Shown here: in pieces, positions 8,811-18,453 of the stretch
Numbering within the stretch: position 1 is the first letter of the stretch
Layout: each line of letters opens with the position of its first letter
Assembly: GCF_001591105.1 (NCBI RefSeq)
Contig: NZ_BCUD01000006.1
Location: 1-64,000 of the forward strand
Length of the DNA stretch: 64,000 nucleotides
Direction of reading: 5' to 3'
Origin: Vibrio nereis NBRC 15637
GTDB lineage: Bacteria; Pseudomonadota; Gammaproteobacteria; Enterobacterales; Vibrionaceae
Notes under the pieces: generated by a model
Told to the model about the DNA's origin: nothing
Databases searched by the model: none
What the model saw: the letters and a program-made list of their open reading frames with translations, nothing else
Translations under genes and position numbers: made by a program

Positions 8811-10763
8811 TTAGTACCTGGTGTTGATTTCGTTTTGATTTAAGAAAGCGCCATCAACACCCATTAGGTCTCTATAATAGGTTTCAAACATCAAGATATT
8901 CTGGACGTAACCTCGGGTTTCATTAAATGGAATCGCCTCAATAAATGAGTAGGCATCCAATTGACCCTGAGTCCGTTTACGCCATGTTTTAACTCGATGC
9001 GGGCCAGCATTATACGCCGCAAGCGCAAAAATTCGATTGTTATCGTACTGCTCTAACAACCCTTTCAGATAATGGCTGCCAATTTCGATGTTTTTACCCA
9101 CTTCGTACAGCTCATCGCTACCACTGTAGTTTATCTCATATTTGCGCGCGGTATATTTGGCGGTTGAAGGCATAATCTGCATGATGCCACGTGCCCCAAC
9201 TGGCGATCTGGCTTCTACATCCAACGCGCTCTCTTGACGAGCCAAAGACATCAGTGTGATTGGATCAATGCTATGTTTCTCACCATAGAAATTAAACCAC
9301 CAGTGGTGAGCAATCGGGAACCTTAATTGTAGGTTATCCCACATTTTTGCTTCTATGCTCGCGGTGACAGATAGGTTATGCCAGCGCTTATAAGACGCAT
9401 ACGCAGCCAACATCTCTTTCTGCTCTTCATCAACTTTGGATAACAGCCAACGCCATTCACTTTTCGCCGCTGCGATCTTATCTCGTTCAATCAGCTCTTC
9501 AATACGTGCCAAAGAGGTGTTAAATGGTTGGATAGAGGCTTTATCTAGCTCAACAGTTGATACCGGGTAATCTATTGAGCGTTTAATCTCTGTCGCCGCC
9601 GCGACACTATAAAAGTTACGTTTACCGACAATTGACTCCAGACGCTGTTGACCAGCCACCTGTTGACCAGTTTCGATTTCACTGCGCCCTAGCCAATATT
9701 GCCAGCGTAAAGATTGCTGCGCGTCGTCAGGTAAAAGACTGATCCAGTTTTGTAAACCTTTCCAATCCCCATGCTGGATTGCAAGGCGAGCTCTTCTCTC
9801 TACCAATGAACGGTTATTAGAGGTTGCTATTTTGCTGTCTCTCCAACCAATTAAAGCTTGGTTACTGGTATTAATTAATCGGAACGTTATGTAATCAGCA
9901 AGTTCCTGCGCATCGGTTTGAGCCAGCTTTTGCGCTTTCACCACTTTCTCAAATATACGCTGCGCTTGCCCTACATTTTTACGCGCCAATTTCTTTAACC
10001 CAAGCTTCGTTTGCTTTTGATAGAAAGACGTTGCAGATTGCTTCTTGGCAAACTCCAGTACGGACTCTGGGTTATTAAACAAAGAGGTCATCACTTGAGC
10101 CTGCTGCTTCGCTTCTTTAGAGCGCAATAGCTTGGTCAAATAGCCCATCATTGCGCCATTGCGTGCTTCAAACGCAAGTAACATACGCTCAATTACGTGT
10201 TCATCCGTTCTTAAGCCAGCTTCATTCCATGCACTGAATAAAGGGTCGCAGGCGTCTGAGACACTCCGGCCCGAATACCATAGCTTTTGCGCACCTTTAA
10301 AGGCTTCTGTCTTGTTCCCTTGATGGAACATCGCCGTATAGTAATGGCACTGGTACGTTTCGCCTCTTGGCTCTGTTTTCTGGAACTCCAATAACGTCTG
10401 CCACTGATTAGTACGCGCTAAACTGCTGATATAAGGTGCACTAATGCGACCAGAAAAAGGGAAATCACTGTGCGTATTAATGAATTGCGTGACTTCCGAC
10501 GGCGTTCGCTCTGACAAACCGACTAAAAATGCACGGTAGTCAACGTAAGGGGTCAGCGGGTAATCCGCAATCTGGCCGCGGATGCTTTGATATTCATCGA
10601 CTTGTTTTTGGTCAAGCAAGTCTTGTGCTTGATCGTACACTTCTCTTTGGTGCGAGAGATTTGTCGCCATTGAAGTTGTGGCATAACCTGCGCTACAAAC
10701 CACCGAGGCAACCACGACCATCGATGAAGGAATGCGATGTAGCGACTTAAAAAACGTCAGCAT
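8811..10763 (-). CDS. slt: Soluble lytic murein transglycosylase Slt
   Basis: Slt70 cleaves the MurNAc-GlcNAc bond of peptidoglycan in the periplasm, giving 1,6-anhydro-muropeptides. The 650-residue protein has an N-terminal signal peptide (hydrophobic core about 12-30), a long alpha-helical ring domain, and a C-terminal SLT catalytic domain (about 485-600) with SLARQESALD (catalytic Glu) and GIMQIMPST. It feeds the recycling genes nagZ, anmK and murQ found further on. trpR follows on the same strand. Confidence 0.95.
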   Translation of the reverse strand: MLTFFKSLHRIPSSMVVVASVVCSAGYATTSMATNLSHQREVYDQAQDLLDQKQVDEYQSIRGQIADYPLTPYVDYRAFLVGLSERTPSEVTQFINTHSDFPFSGRISAPYISSLARTNQWQTLLEFQKTEPRGETYQCHYYTAMFHQGNKTEAFKGAQKLWYSGRSVSDACDPLFSAWNEAGLRTDEHVIERMLLAFEARNGAMMGYLTKLLRSKEAKQQAQVMTSLFNNPESVLEFAKKQSATSFYQKQTKLGLKKLARKNVGQAQRIFEKVVKAQKLAQTDAQELADYITFRLINTSNQALIGWRDSKIATSNNRSLVERRARLAIQHGDWKGLQNWISLLPDDAQQSLRWQYWLGRSEIETGQQVAGQQRLESIVGKRNFYSVAAATEIKRSIDYPVSTVELDKASIQPFNTSLARIEELIERDKIAAAKSEWRWLLSKVDEEQKEMLAAYASYKRWHNLSVTASIEAKMWDNLQLRFPIAHHWWFNFYGEKHSIDPITLMSLARQESALDVEARSPVGARGIMQIMPSTAKYTARKYEINYSGSDELYEVGKNIEIGSHYLKGLLEQYDNNRIFALAAYNAGPHRVKTWRKRTQGQLDAYSFIEAIPFNETRGYVQNILMFETYYRDLMGVDGAFLNQNEINTRY

Positions 10764-11024
10764 GGTAAATTCTCTTCCTATTGAGAATGATAAAAAAAAT
10801 CACTAAAGACTGCTCATTCTACGGATCGCTTTTAACGGCCGTAAAGCAATTCAATGTAAATTCACACAACTGTGACAATTGCCGTGGTTTCCCCAAACAC
10901 AAGATACAAAACTATCGATAATGGTTATCAATTTACCACTTAGCACCTTTCGGGAGTAACAAACATAAGCGTCATGGTATAGAATAGCCGTTTACGTGAA
11001 TTGAAATGTTAGGAACGATCGGCA

Positions 11025-12692
11025 ATGGCTGAATACGTATATACCATGTCGCGGGTGAGCAAAATTGTTCCACCTAAGCGTCAAATTCTAAAAGACATCT
11101 CTCTGAGCTTTTTCCCTGGTGCAAAAATCGGTGTTCTAGGTCTGAACGGTGCGGGTAAATCAACCCTTCTACGCATCATGGCAGGCATAGATACTGATAT
11201 CGACGGCGAAGCTCGTCCACAACCAGGCTTAAATGTGGGTTATCTGCCACAGGAGCCAGTGCTTGACGAATCAAAAACAGTTCGTGAAGTTGTTGAAGAA
11301 GCGGTTGCTGACGTAGCAGACGCGCTGAAACGCCTTGATGCGGTATATGCAGCTTACGCAGAACCTGATGCTGATTTTGACGCACTAGCAAAAGAGCAAG
11401 GTGAACTTGAAGCACTTATCCAAACCAAAGACGGTCACAACCTAGAAAACGCTCTAGAGCGCGCAGCTGATGCCCTTCGCTTACCTGAATGGGATCAAAA
11501 GATCGGCAATTTATCAGGTGGTGAACGCCGCCGTGTGGCGATCTGTCGCCTGCTTCTAGAAAAGCCAGATATGCTTCTGCTAGACGAACCAACCAACCAC
11601 TTGGATGCAGAGTCAGTGGCGTGGCTAGAACGCTTCCTTGTTGACTATACAGGTACTGTTGTGGCGATTACCCACGACCGCTACTTCCTAGACAATGCTG
11701 CGGGCTGGATTCTTGAACTTGACCGTGGTGAAGGTATTCCATGGGAAGGTAACTACACCTCTTGGCTAGAGCAAAAAGACGCGCGTCTACAACAAGAAGC
11801 GTCTCAAGAGAAAGCTCGTCAGAAGACCATCGAGAAAGAACTTGAATGGGTTCGTCAAAACCCGAAAGGTCGTCAAGCGAAATCTAAAGCACGTATGGCG
11901 CGCTTTGAAGAGTTGCAAAACACCGATCACCAAAAACGTAACGAAACCAACGAACTGTTTATCCCGCCAGGTGACCGCCTAGGTGACAAGGTTATCGAAG
12001 TCAATAACCTGACTAAATCGTTTGATGGCCGCGTACTGATCGACGACCTGTCATTCAGCATTCCGAAAGGTGCTATCGTCGGTATTATTGGTGCCAACGG
12101 TGCAGGTAAATCTACCCTGTTTAAGATGCTAAGTGGTACTGAGCAGCCAGACTCAGGCACTATCGAAATGGGTGATACCGTGAAGCTAGCGTCTGTTGAG
12201 CAATTCCGTGACTCAATGAATGACAAAAACACGGTATTCCAAGAAATCTCAGAAGGCGCTGATATCATTAAGATCAACAACTTCGAGATCCCAGCACGCG
12301 CGTACTGCTCTCGCTTTAACTTCAAAGGCAGCGATCAACAAAAAGTGATTGGCGAACTGTCTGGTGGTGAGCGTAACCGTGTTCACCTTGCTAAACTACT
12401 TAAAGCGGGCGGTAACGTACTGTTACTCGATGAACCGACCAACGACCTTGACGTTGAAACGCTACGTGCACTTGAAGAAGCGCTACTAGAGTTCCCAGGT
12501 TGTGCCATGGTTATCTCGCACGACCGTTGGTTCCTAGACCGTATCGCAACGCACATCATCGATTACCGCGATGAAGGTCAGGTGAACTTCTACGAAGGCA
12601 ACTACACTGAGTACATGGACTGGCTGAAGAAGACACTCGGTCCAGAAGCAGCGGAACCACACCGTATCAAATACAAACGTATTACAAAATAA
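11025..12692 (+). CDS. ettA: Energy-dependent translational throttle EttA (ABC-F)
   Basis: EttA binds the ribosomal E site and, depending on the ADP/ATP ratio, gates the first elongation step. The 555 residues contain two ABC domains with Walker A GLNGAGKST and GANGAGKST, signatures LSGGERRR and LSGGERNR, Walker B DEPTNHLD and DEPTNDLD, and the ABC-F linker with the charged tooth-like helix (about 245-310). No membrane segments. AGGAA precedes the start and a strong terminator follows. Confidence 0.95.
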   Translation: MAEYVYTMSRVSKIVPPKRQILKDISLSFFPGAKIGVLGLNGAGKSTLLRIMAGIDTDIDGEARPQPGLNVGYLPQEPVLDESKTVREVVEEAVADVADALKRLDAVYAAYAEPDADFDALAKEQGELEALIQTKDGHNLENALERAADALRLPEWDQKIGNLSGGERRRVAICRLLLEKPDMLLLDEPTNHLDAESVAWLERFLVDYTGTVVAITHDRYFLDNAAGWILELDRGEGIPWEGNYTSWLEQKDARLQQEASQEKARQKTIEKELEWVRQNPKGRQAKSKARMARFEELQNTDHQKRNETNELFIPPGDRLGDKVIEVNNLTKSFDGRVLIDDLSFSIPKGAIVGIIGANGAGKSTLFKMLSGTEQPDSGTIEMGDTVKLASVEQFRDSMNDKNTVFQEISEGADIIKINNFEIPARAYCSRFNFKGSDQQKVIGELSGGERNRVHLAKLLKAGGNVLLLDEPTNDLDVETLRALEEALLEFPGCAMVISHDRWFLDRIATHIIDYRDEGQVNFYEGNYTEYMDWLKKTLGPEAAEPHRIKYKRITK

Positions 12693-12710
12693 TACGCTTG
12701 AAATCTATGC

Positions 12711-12740
12711 AAAGGCCGCTTAAATTAGCGGCCTTTTGTT
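12711..12740 (+). terminator. ettA terminator
   Basis: AAAGGCCGCT / AGCGGCCTTT stem with TAAATT loop and T-rich tail. Confidence 0.85.
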
Positions 12741-12856
12741 ATATTGCTCGAATTACGGGAAAATGTGCATTTTTGCGATAACAAAGATTGAGAACAGTTC
12801 CGCATAGCAACTACTTTTATTCTGATAGTGTAATGAATCAGACTCAGAGGACCGTT

Positions 12857-13228
12857 ATGAAAGAACGACGCCATTTCTCACGTATTGTATATCGTATGCC
12901 AGCCGTCATTACTCAAGGGTTGAACACACTCAGCGCGTCTATTTGTGATCTATCACTACACGGATTACTGCTGACGAGTGAACACTCTTCGGTATTGCAA
13001 GATACCGAGCAAGTGAATGTAACGTTTACGCTTCCTGAAAGCGATGTCACGATCCAGCTCATCGCGAATGTGGTTGGAGTTAATAATAATATGATTCGTC
13101 TGAGCATTGATCATATTGATATTGACAGTATCGGACACCTAAAACGTTTAGTTGAATTAAATGTAGGAGATGACGAACTTCTTCATAGAGATATTGAGAG
13201 TTTGTCGGATCTGGGTGAATCCCCCTAA
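12857..13228 (+). CDS. PilZ domain protein (putative c-di-GMP receptor)
   Basis: A 123-residue single-domain PilZ protein. The two parts of the c-di-GMP-binding signature are present: RHFSR (RxxxR, about residues 4-8) and DLSLHG (D/N-x-S-x-x-G, about 33-38), so binding is expected. The start at 12857 is preferred over upstream in-frame codons because AGAGGA lies 6 bp before it. It corresponds in position to the PilZ gene PlzA of V. cholerae, from memory of that gene order. The M23 endopeptidase starts 10 bp after its stop, so the two are probably co-transcribed. Confidence 0.85.
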   Translation: MKERRHFSRIVYRMPAVITQGLNTLSASICDLSLHGLLLTSEHSSVLQDTEQVNVTFTLPESDVTIQLIANVVGVNNNMIRLSIDHIDIDSIGHLKRLVELNVGDDELLHRDIESLSDLGESP

Positions 13229-13238
13229 CGAAAATAGT

Positions 13239-14246
13239 ATGTCTAAAAAAATAACCATTTCAGTGCCGAAGTCTGAGGGAACTCAGATTTTTGATATATC
13301 ACGTAAAGCGCTACTCTCAACGGCTTTCTTAGCTCTAGCCGCTGCAACTGGGTACGTCTATACCAACTGGACACAAGAACTTGCCGCCCAAGAGAAGTAC
13401 GACACTCTGATTGATAAACTGAGCAAAGTCGAACAAGAAAAAAACGACCTAGAACAGCTCTACACTGAGCAAGTGGGAACCACTCACTCTTTATCTCAAG
13501 AACTGGAAGATAAGAACAGTATGATCAACATCTTAGGCCGACGCGTCTACGATGTCGAAGCCGTACTAGGGATCGCCGACCCATTTGCGCCTGAAGAAGG
13601 CAATTTGGAAAACCGGATCGACGCGGCAGCTATCGACTCTGCAGTGCGTGCGACCCTGTTTCGTATGATCCCAAACGATAGCCCGCTCGATTATGATCGC
13701 ATTTCTTCTCACTATGGCCGCCGTACCAATCCTATCTCTGGGATAGTTCATATCCATAAAGGCATCGACCTCACGTGTGACAGAGGGGACCCAATTTATG
13801 CGCCTGCGGATGCGGTGGTTGAGTCCGTAAGACCTAGCTCAAAAGGGTTCGGAAACTACTTAACGTTAAGACACTCATATGGCTTCACCAGCACCTATGC
13901 GCATTTATCTCGATTTAAAGTTCGCAGTGGCCAGTTCATCAGTAAAGGAGACCTGATCGGGAATTGTGGCACAACAGGTAACTCTACCGGGCCTCACCTT
14001 CACTACGAAGTCCGTTTTTTGGGTCGACCACTCAACCCTTACTACACCATGCAGTGGACGCCTGAAAACTTTAACTATCTGTTTGAAAAAGAAAAGACGG
14101 TTAAGTGGGCACCGTTAGTGCAGCTGATTGATAATACAGTACGACTACAAGTCAACCTGACGAACAACCCTTACGTGGATGACTCGGTCAGTACGGTAAA
14201 AAATGAAGACGTACCGAAACCAGTCGAAAACGTCAGCGTTCAATAA
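13239..14246 (+). CDS. Membrane-anchored M23 (LytM) family peptidoglycan endopeptidase
   Basis: A 335-residue inner-membrane protein with one N-terminal transmembrane segment (about 24-42), a coiled coil (about 50-95) and a periplasmic LytM domain (about 180-290). Zinc ligands are intact: HKGIDL (HxxxGxD type) and GPHLHYE (HxH), so it should be an active DD-endopeptidase that cuts cross-links during growth or division. The frame is open from 13170, overlapping the PilZ gene, but ATG 13239 gives the usual short cytoplasmic N-terminus. No strong ribosome-binding site is visible, which suggests translational coupling. Which of the Vibrio Shy-type endopeptidases it matches was not determined. Confidence 0.88.
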   Translation: MSKKITISVPKSEGTQIFDISRKALLSTAFLALAAATGYVYTNWTQELAAQEKYDTLIDKLSKVEQEKNDLEQLYTEQVGTTHSLSQELEDKNSMINILGRRVYDVEAVLGIADPFAPEEGNLENRIDAAAIDSAVRATLFRMIPNDSPLDYDRISSHYGRRTNPISGIVHIHKGIDLTCDRGDPIYAPADAVVESVRPSSKGFGNYLTLRHSYGFTSTYAHLSRFKVRSGQFISKGDLIGNCGTTGNSTGPHLHYEVRFLGRPLNPYYTMQWTPENFNYLFEKEKTVKWAPLVQLIDNTVRLQVNLTNNPYVDDSVSTVKNEDVPKPVENVSVQ

Positions 14247-14250
14247 ATAA

Positions 14251-14280
14251 TAAAAAAGCTGCCAATGGCAGCTTTTTTAT
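14251..14280. terminator. Bidirectional terminator (M23 gene / tyrA)
   Basis: AAAAAAGCTGCC - AAT - GGCAGCTTTTTT between convergent genes; T-runs on both strands. Confidence 0.9.
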
Positions 14281-14303
14281 TTGAATCAGAGTTGGCTTTT
14301 ATC

Positions 14304-15431
14304 TTATCCGCGATGGATGGAATCGTTCGCTTGTTTGAGCAAGTTCTGACTTTCGTTCATAAATTGCTGCGAGTACTCACCAAACCACTGACCAACATTA
14401 TTAAAGCTCTCAACAAACGCCTGCTTGTCTTTTCTGTCCAAGATTTCTAACGCCTCGCCAAAACAGGCATGGAAACGTTTGATCATTTCAATGTTTTCAT
14501 CTGATGAAAGAATAATATCGCCGTAGAGATTCGGATCTTGCCCAAATAAGCGCCCTACCATGGCTAATTCAAGGCGGTAGATAGGCGAGCTCAACTGTAA
14601 GAGCTTATCAATGTTTGGATTTTCTCGGCTTAGATGCAGACCGTATGCAAACGAAGTAAAGTGACGCAAGGCTTGAATCAGCGTCATACCATGATCGTGC
14701 TCCGATGCATCAATATTGCACAAACTTGCTCCCCAAATGGAAAACTGTTTCAGCAACCACTGGTATTGTTCTTCTCCACGGCCATCACAGTATACAATCA
14801 CCTGCTTCGCCAAGCTTGGTACATCCGGGCCAAACATAGGGTGCAAACCGACAACAGGTCCATTATGCACAGTCATCATTGACTGAAGCGGTTTAGACTT
14901 AATCGAGGTTAAATCACACAAGATACAGTCGTCTGGCAAGTTGCCTAGCTTTTCGATAACACCTTGAGTCAGATGGATCGGTACAGTCACAACCACCAGC
15001 CCAGCATCATGCAAGATCTCATCCGAATGATCCCAGTCTTGGCTGCCAAGTACTTTGACTTGGTAACCCGATAGTTTAAACATGCGTCCAAACAACCCAC
15101 CTAACTGACCGTTACCACCCACAATCACAACCGAACGCAATTCAGGGTTCAAGCATTTAAAGCCTGAGTCTTTCTCGCTGGCGTATGACTCTCGCATCGT
15201 GCGGCGAAGAATATCTTCAATCAATTGAGGGGGAACGCCCTTCTTCTCTGCCTCTTTACGGCGAGAAGCCAACATGGCTGCTTCTCTATCCGGAGCATAA
15301 ATAGGTAAGCCATGTTCACTCTTAACTTCACCGACTTTCTCAACCAACGCCAAGCGTTGGGAGAGTAAATCTAAGATTTGCTTATCTACTGCGTCAATTT
15401 GATCGCGTAACTCGTTAAGTTCAACAGCCAT
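14304..15431 (-). CDS. tyrA: Bifunctional chorismate mutase / prephenate dehydrogenase (T-protein)
   Basis: TyrA makes 4-hydroxyphenylpyruvate for Tyr synthesis. The 375-residue protein has an N-terminal AroQ chorismate mutase domain (about 1-90) and a prephenate dehydrogenase domain with the NAD-binding GGNGQLGG (about 106-113) and HPMFGPDV with a conserved active-site His. It starts 25 bp after aroF and forms the aroF-tyrA operon, which is controlled by TyrR boxes upstream of aroF. Confidence 0.96.
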   Translation of the reverse strand: MAVELNELRDQIDAVDKQILDLLSQRLALVEKVGEVKSEHGLPIYAPDREAAMLASRRKEAEKKGVPPQLIEDILRRTMRESYASEKDSGFKCLNPELRSVVIVGGNGQLGGLFGRMFKLSGYQVKVLGSQDWDHSDEILHDAGLVVVTVPIHLTQGVIEKLGNLPDDCILCDLTSIKSKPLQSMMTVHNGPVVGLHPMFGPDVPSLAKQVIVYCDGRGEEQYQWLLKQFSIWGASLCNIDASEHDHGMTLIQALRHFTSFAYGLHLSRENPNIDKLLQLSSPIYRLELAMVGRLFGQDPNLYGDIILSSDENIEMIKRFHACFGEALEILDRKDKQAFVESFNNVGQWFGEYSQQFMNESQNLLKQANDSIHRG

Positions 15432-15456
15432 TTATATTCCTTGTTATCTCTACTGC

Positions 15457-16530
15457 TTACCCTTTCAGGCGGTCTTCCAAGAACGGTACTAATTCTTTGT
15501 GTGCGTGACGCAATAGTGCCTCAGTTGCATCCCAATTAATACAAGCGTCGGTAATAGATACGCCGTATTGCATCTCTTGCAAAGGAATATCTGATGACTG
15601 ATTACCCTCATTGATGTGGCTTTCAATCATTAGCCCAATGATAGACTTGTTGCCTTCACGAATTTGGTGGATAACATCTTCCGCTACTAGAGGTTGACGG
15701 CGGAAATCTTTACGCGAGTTCGCATGGCTACAATCGACCATAAGTGAAGCATCCAGATCGGCTTTAGCCATCTCTTGTTCACACTCCGTCACCGAAACAG
15801 AGTCGTAATTCGTCTGCTTGCCACCACGTAAAATCACGTGACCATTAGGGTTGCCTTGAGTAGTCAAAAGCGCGACTTGACCTTCACGGTTGATACCCAT
15901 AAAGCGGTGGCTAGAAGACGCCGCCTGCATCGCGTTAATTGCGGTAGCCAAGCTACCATCGGTGCCATTCTTAAAGCCAATTGGCATCGACAGACCACTC
16001 GCCATTTCACGGTGAGTTTGTGATTCCGTAGTACGGGCACCAATCGCTGCCCAGCTAAACGTATCGGCTAAGTACTGCGGGCTAATCGGATCTAACGCTT
16101 CTGTCGCTAACGGAATGTCCATTTCAGCCAGATCGACCAACAGTTTGCGACCCACGTGAAGGCCGTGCTCAATATCAAATGAGCCATCTAGATGAGGGTC
16201 ATTGATTAACCCTTTCCAGCCAACCGTAGTACGAGGCTTTTCAAAGTAAACGCGCATAACAATATACAGTTGATCACTCAGTTGCTCTGACAGAGCTTTA
16301 AGGCGCAGCGCGTATTCCTTCGCCGCTTCTACATCATGGATAGAGCAAGGCCCACAAACCACCAACAGGCGGTGGTCTTTCTTATTGATAATATCCGCGA
16401 TCGTCTGACGAGATTCTTGGATAAAATTCCTTGCTTTACTGCTCAGTGGGATCTTTGCTTTTAGCTGATCAGGTGTGATTAAAACCTGCTCATCACTGAT
16501 ATTGATGTTACTAAGTTCACTTCTTTGCAT
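15457..16530 (-). CDS. aroF: 3-deoxy-7-phosphoheptulonate (DAHP) synthase, Tyr-sensitive type
   Basis: Class I DAHP synthase condenses PEP and erythrose-4-phosphate in the first step of the shikimate pathway. The 357-residue length and motifs (CGPCSIHD, RVYFEKPRTTVGWKG, GARTTESQTHRE, VDCSHANS) fit the AroF/AroG/AroH family. The choice of AroF rests on the operon with tyrA and on the TyrR box at 16542-16559; the effector specificity cannot be read from sequence by eye. Confidence 0.9.
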   Translation of the reverse strand: MQRSELSNINISDEQVLITPDQLKAKIPLSSKARNFIQESRQTIADIINKKDHRLLVVCGPCSIHDVEAAKEYALRLKALSEQLSDQLYIVMRVYFEKPRTTVGWKGLINDPHLDGSFDIEHGLHVGRKLLVDLAEMDIPLATEALDPISPQYLADTFSWAAIGARTTESQTHREMASGLSMPIGFKNGTDGSLATAINAMQAASSSHRFMGINREGQVALLTTQGNPNGHVILRGGKQTNYDSVSVTECEQEMAKADLDASLMVDCSHANSRKDFRRQPLVAEDVIHQIREGNKSIIGLMIESHINEGNQSSDIPLQEMQYGVSITDACINWDATEALLRHAHKELVPFLEDRLKG

Positions 16531-16541
16531 AACTTCTAGCC

Positions 16542-16559
16542 TGTATATTATATTTTACA
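16542..16559 (-). promoter_or_regulatory. TyrR box (strong) before aroF
   Basis: TGTATATTATATTTTACA fits the TyrR consensus TGTAAA-N6-TTTACA with one mismatch. It lies 12-29 bp before the aroF start codon. Confidence 0.75.
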
Positions 16560-16649
16560 CCTGAGCATTCCATTCATCTCAAGCGGTGAATAACTCTACA
16601 ATAACAATCTAAATATATATTTCAACTGTAAACAATAAAAAACATTAAG

Positions 16650-16667
16650 TGTAAATTTATTCTTACA
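16650..16667 (-). promoter_or_regulatory. TyrR box (second) between aroF and btsS
   Basis: TGTAAATTTATTCTTACA fits TGTAAA-N6-TTTACA with one mismatch. A weaker half-match starts at 16627 (TGTAAACAATAAAAAACA). Strong plus weak boxes about 90 bp apart resemble aroF-tyrA control in E. coli. The site could also affect the divergent btsS. Confidence 0.65.
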
Positions 16668-16767
16668 CCAATGGTAATCTTGAACTTAAGAATAAAATCA
16701 CAAGATAAGGATACTTTCTATAAAAGAAGTTATCTAAAATAACCCAAAACCACTGACTGAAATTGCT

Positions 16768-18444
16768 ATGGATCTCGTCCTCTCCTTACTACAACAGATG
16801 TGTGTCTATCTTGTCTTAGCGTATATGCTGAGCAAAACCCCCATCTTTCTTCCTCTGCTGAATATTTCTAGCCGAGTCAGTCATAAAGTTAGCGTATATG
16901 TACTGTTTTCTCTGTTTTGTATCATGGGAACGTACTTCGGTTTGCAGATAAACGACGCTATCGCCAATACTCGCGCAATGGGCGCGGTGATGGGCGGCCT
17001 ATTCGGCGGACCTGTCGTGGGCTTTTTCGTTGGTTTGACGGGAGGGATTCACCGATACACTCTGGGTGGCTTTACCGACCTGGCCTGTGCAATCTCAACC
17101 ACAGCCGAAGGGCTGATAGGCGGCTTGCTCCACACTTACTATTTGCGTAAGGGCAAAAGAGAACAACTGTTTAACCCAAGTGTGGTATTCAGCGTTACGC
17201 TTGTGGCTGAAATCATCCAGATGGCGATCATCTTGATGGTGGCCAAGCCATTTGATCAAGCGTATGTACTGGTTTCCGCTATCGCAGCACCGATGATTAT
17301 TACCAACTCGGTGGGCGCTGCGTTGTTTATGAGCATCCTTCAGGATCGCAAAACCATTTTTGAAGAGTATTCTGCTACGTTTTCTCGACGCGCCTTGAAC
17401 ATCGCAGAACGTTCCGTTGGTATTCTTATTACTGGCTTTAATACCGCCAACGCCGAAAAAGTCGCACGTATTGTGTATGAAGAGACCAATGTAGGCGCCG
17501 TTTCCATCACCGACCACGAAAAGATTCTAGCCTTCGTCGGAATTGGTGCAGACCACCACAGACCCGAAACGCCAATCTCATCTCAAAGCACTTTGGATGC
17601 AATCAGTCAAAACGACATCATCTATCTCGATGGTAAAGACAAGCCTTACCAATGCTCAATATCGCCTGACTGTAAGTTAGGTAGTGCGCTGATCATCCCT
17701 CTTCGAGCGGGTGATAAGGTGATCGGTACGATCAAGCTGTACGAGCCTAAGCGAAAGCTCTTCTCAACCATCAATATGGCTATGGCAGAGGGGATCGCGC
17801 AATTGCTATCGAGCCAGATTCTATTTGGTGACTATCAGCAAAAAAGAGAACTACTGTCACAAGCAGAGATTAAACTTCTGCAAGCGCAAGTGAACCCACA
17901 TTTTCTCTTTAATGCTTTGAATACAATAAGTGCCGTGGTTCGCCGTGATCCGGCTAAGGCGCGTGAGCTTATTCAACATCTATCGCACTTTTTCCGCAGT
18001 AACTTAAAGCAAGACATTGATACCGTAACCCTCAAAGAAGAGCTAGCGCACGTCAATGCCTACCTCACTATAGAGAAAGCACGCTTTACCGACCGATTAG
18101 AAGTCGATATCGATATTGATGATTCGCTACTAAGCCGTAAGCTGCCCACTTTTACGCTGCAGCCATTGGTGGAGAATGCGATTAAACACGGGGTTTCCAA
18201 TTTGTTGGAAGGCGGACATATACGCATTTACAGTAAAATGGTGCAAGGCGGTTACCGACTTATTGTAGAAGACAATGCGGGCAGCTATGTGGCCCCCAAA
18301 GACGACCACGCTGGCCTTGGAATGCAAATTGTAGATAAAAGGCTGACGAACAAATTTGGCCACACTTCGGCACTTAAAGTCGAAGTTGAGCCTAACCACT
18401 TAACCAGAATGAGCTTTATCATTCCTGATCAAAACACGTATTAA
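16768..18444 (+). CDS. btsS: LytS-family sensor histidine kinase, BtsS-like
   Basis: A 558-residue membrane sensor kinase, near E. coli BtsS (561), which senses extracellular pyruvate. It has an N-terminal 5TM-LYT block of about six hydrophobic helices (1-200), a GAF domain (about 220-355), a His_kinase domain with QVNPHFLFNAL (phospho-acceptor His378) and an HATPase domain with PLVENAIKHG and GLGMQIVDKRL. The response regulator follows directly. The cstA promoter further on carries BtsR-type sites, which supports the BtsS assignment over a generic LytS. Pyruvate sensing itself is inferred. Confidence 0.85.
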   Translation: MDLVLSLLQQMCVYLVLAYMLSKTPIFLPLLNISSRVSHKVSVYVLFSLFCIMGTYFGLQINDAIANTRAMGAVMGGLFGGPVVGFFVGLTGGIHRYTLGGFTDLACAISTTAEGLIGGLLHTYYLRKGKREQLFNPSVVFSVTLVAEIIQMAIILMVAKPFDQAYVLVSAIAAPMIITNSVGAALFMSILQDRKTIFEEYSATFSRRALNIAERSVGILITGFNTANAEKVARIVYEETNVGAVSITDHEKILAFVGIGADHHRPETPISSQSTLDAISQNDIIYLDGKDKPYQCSISPDCKLGSALIIPLRAGDKVIGTIKLYEPKRKLFSTINMAMAEGIAQLLSSQILFGDYQQKRELLSQAEIKLLQAQVNPHFLFNALNTISAVVRRDPAKARELIQHLSHFFRSNLKQDIDTVTLKEELAHVNAYLTIEKARFTDRLEVDIDIDDSLLSRKLPTFTLQPLVENAIKHGVSNLLEGGHIRIYSKMVQGGYRLIVEDNAGSYVAPKDDHAGLGMQIVDKRLTNKFGHTSALKVEVEPNHLTRMSFIIPDQNTY

Positions 18445-18453
18445 GGTATGAAC

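Noticed and set aside
12788..12856. Longer N-terminus for the PilZ protein
   Set aside because: Upstream in-frame starts lack a ribosome-binding site, whereas ATG 12857 has AGAGGA at correct distance.
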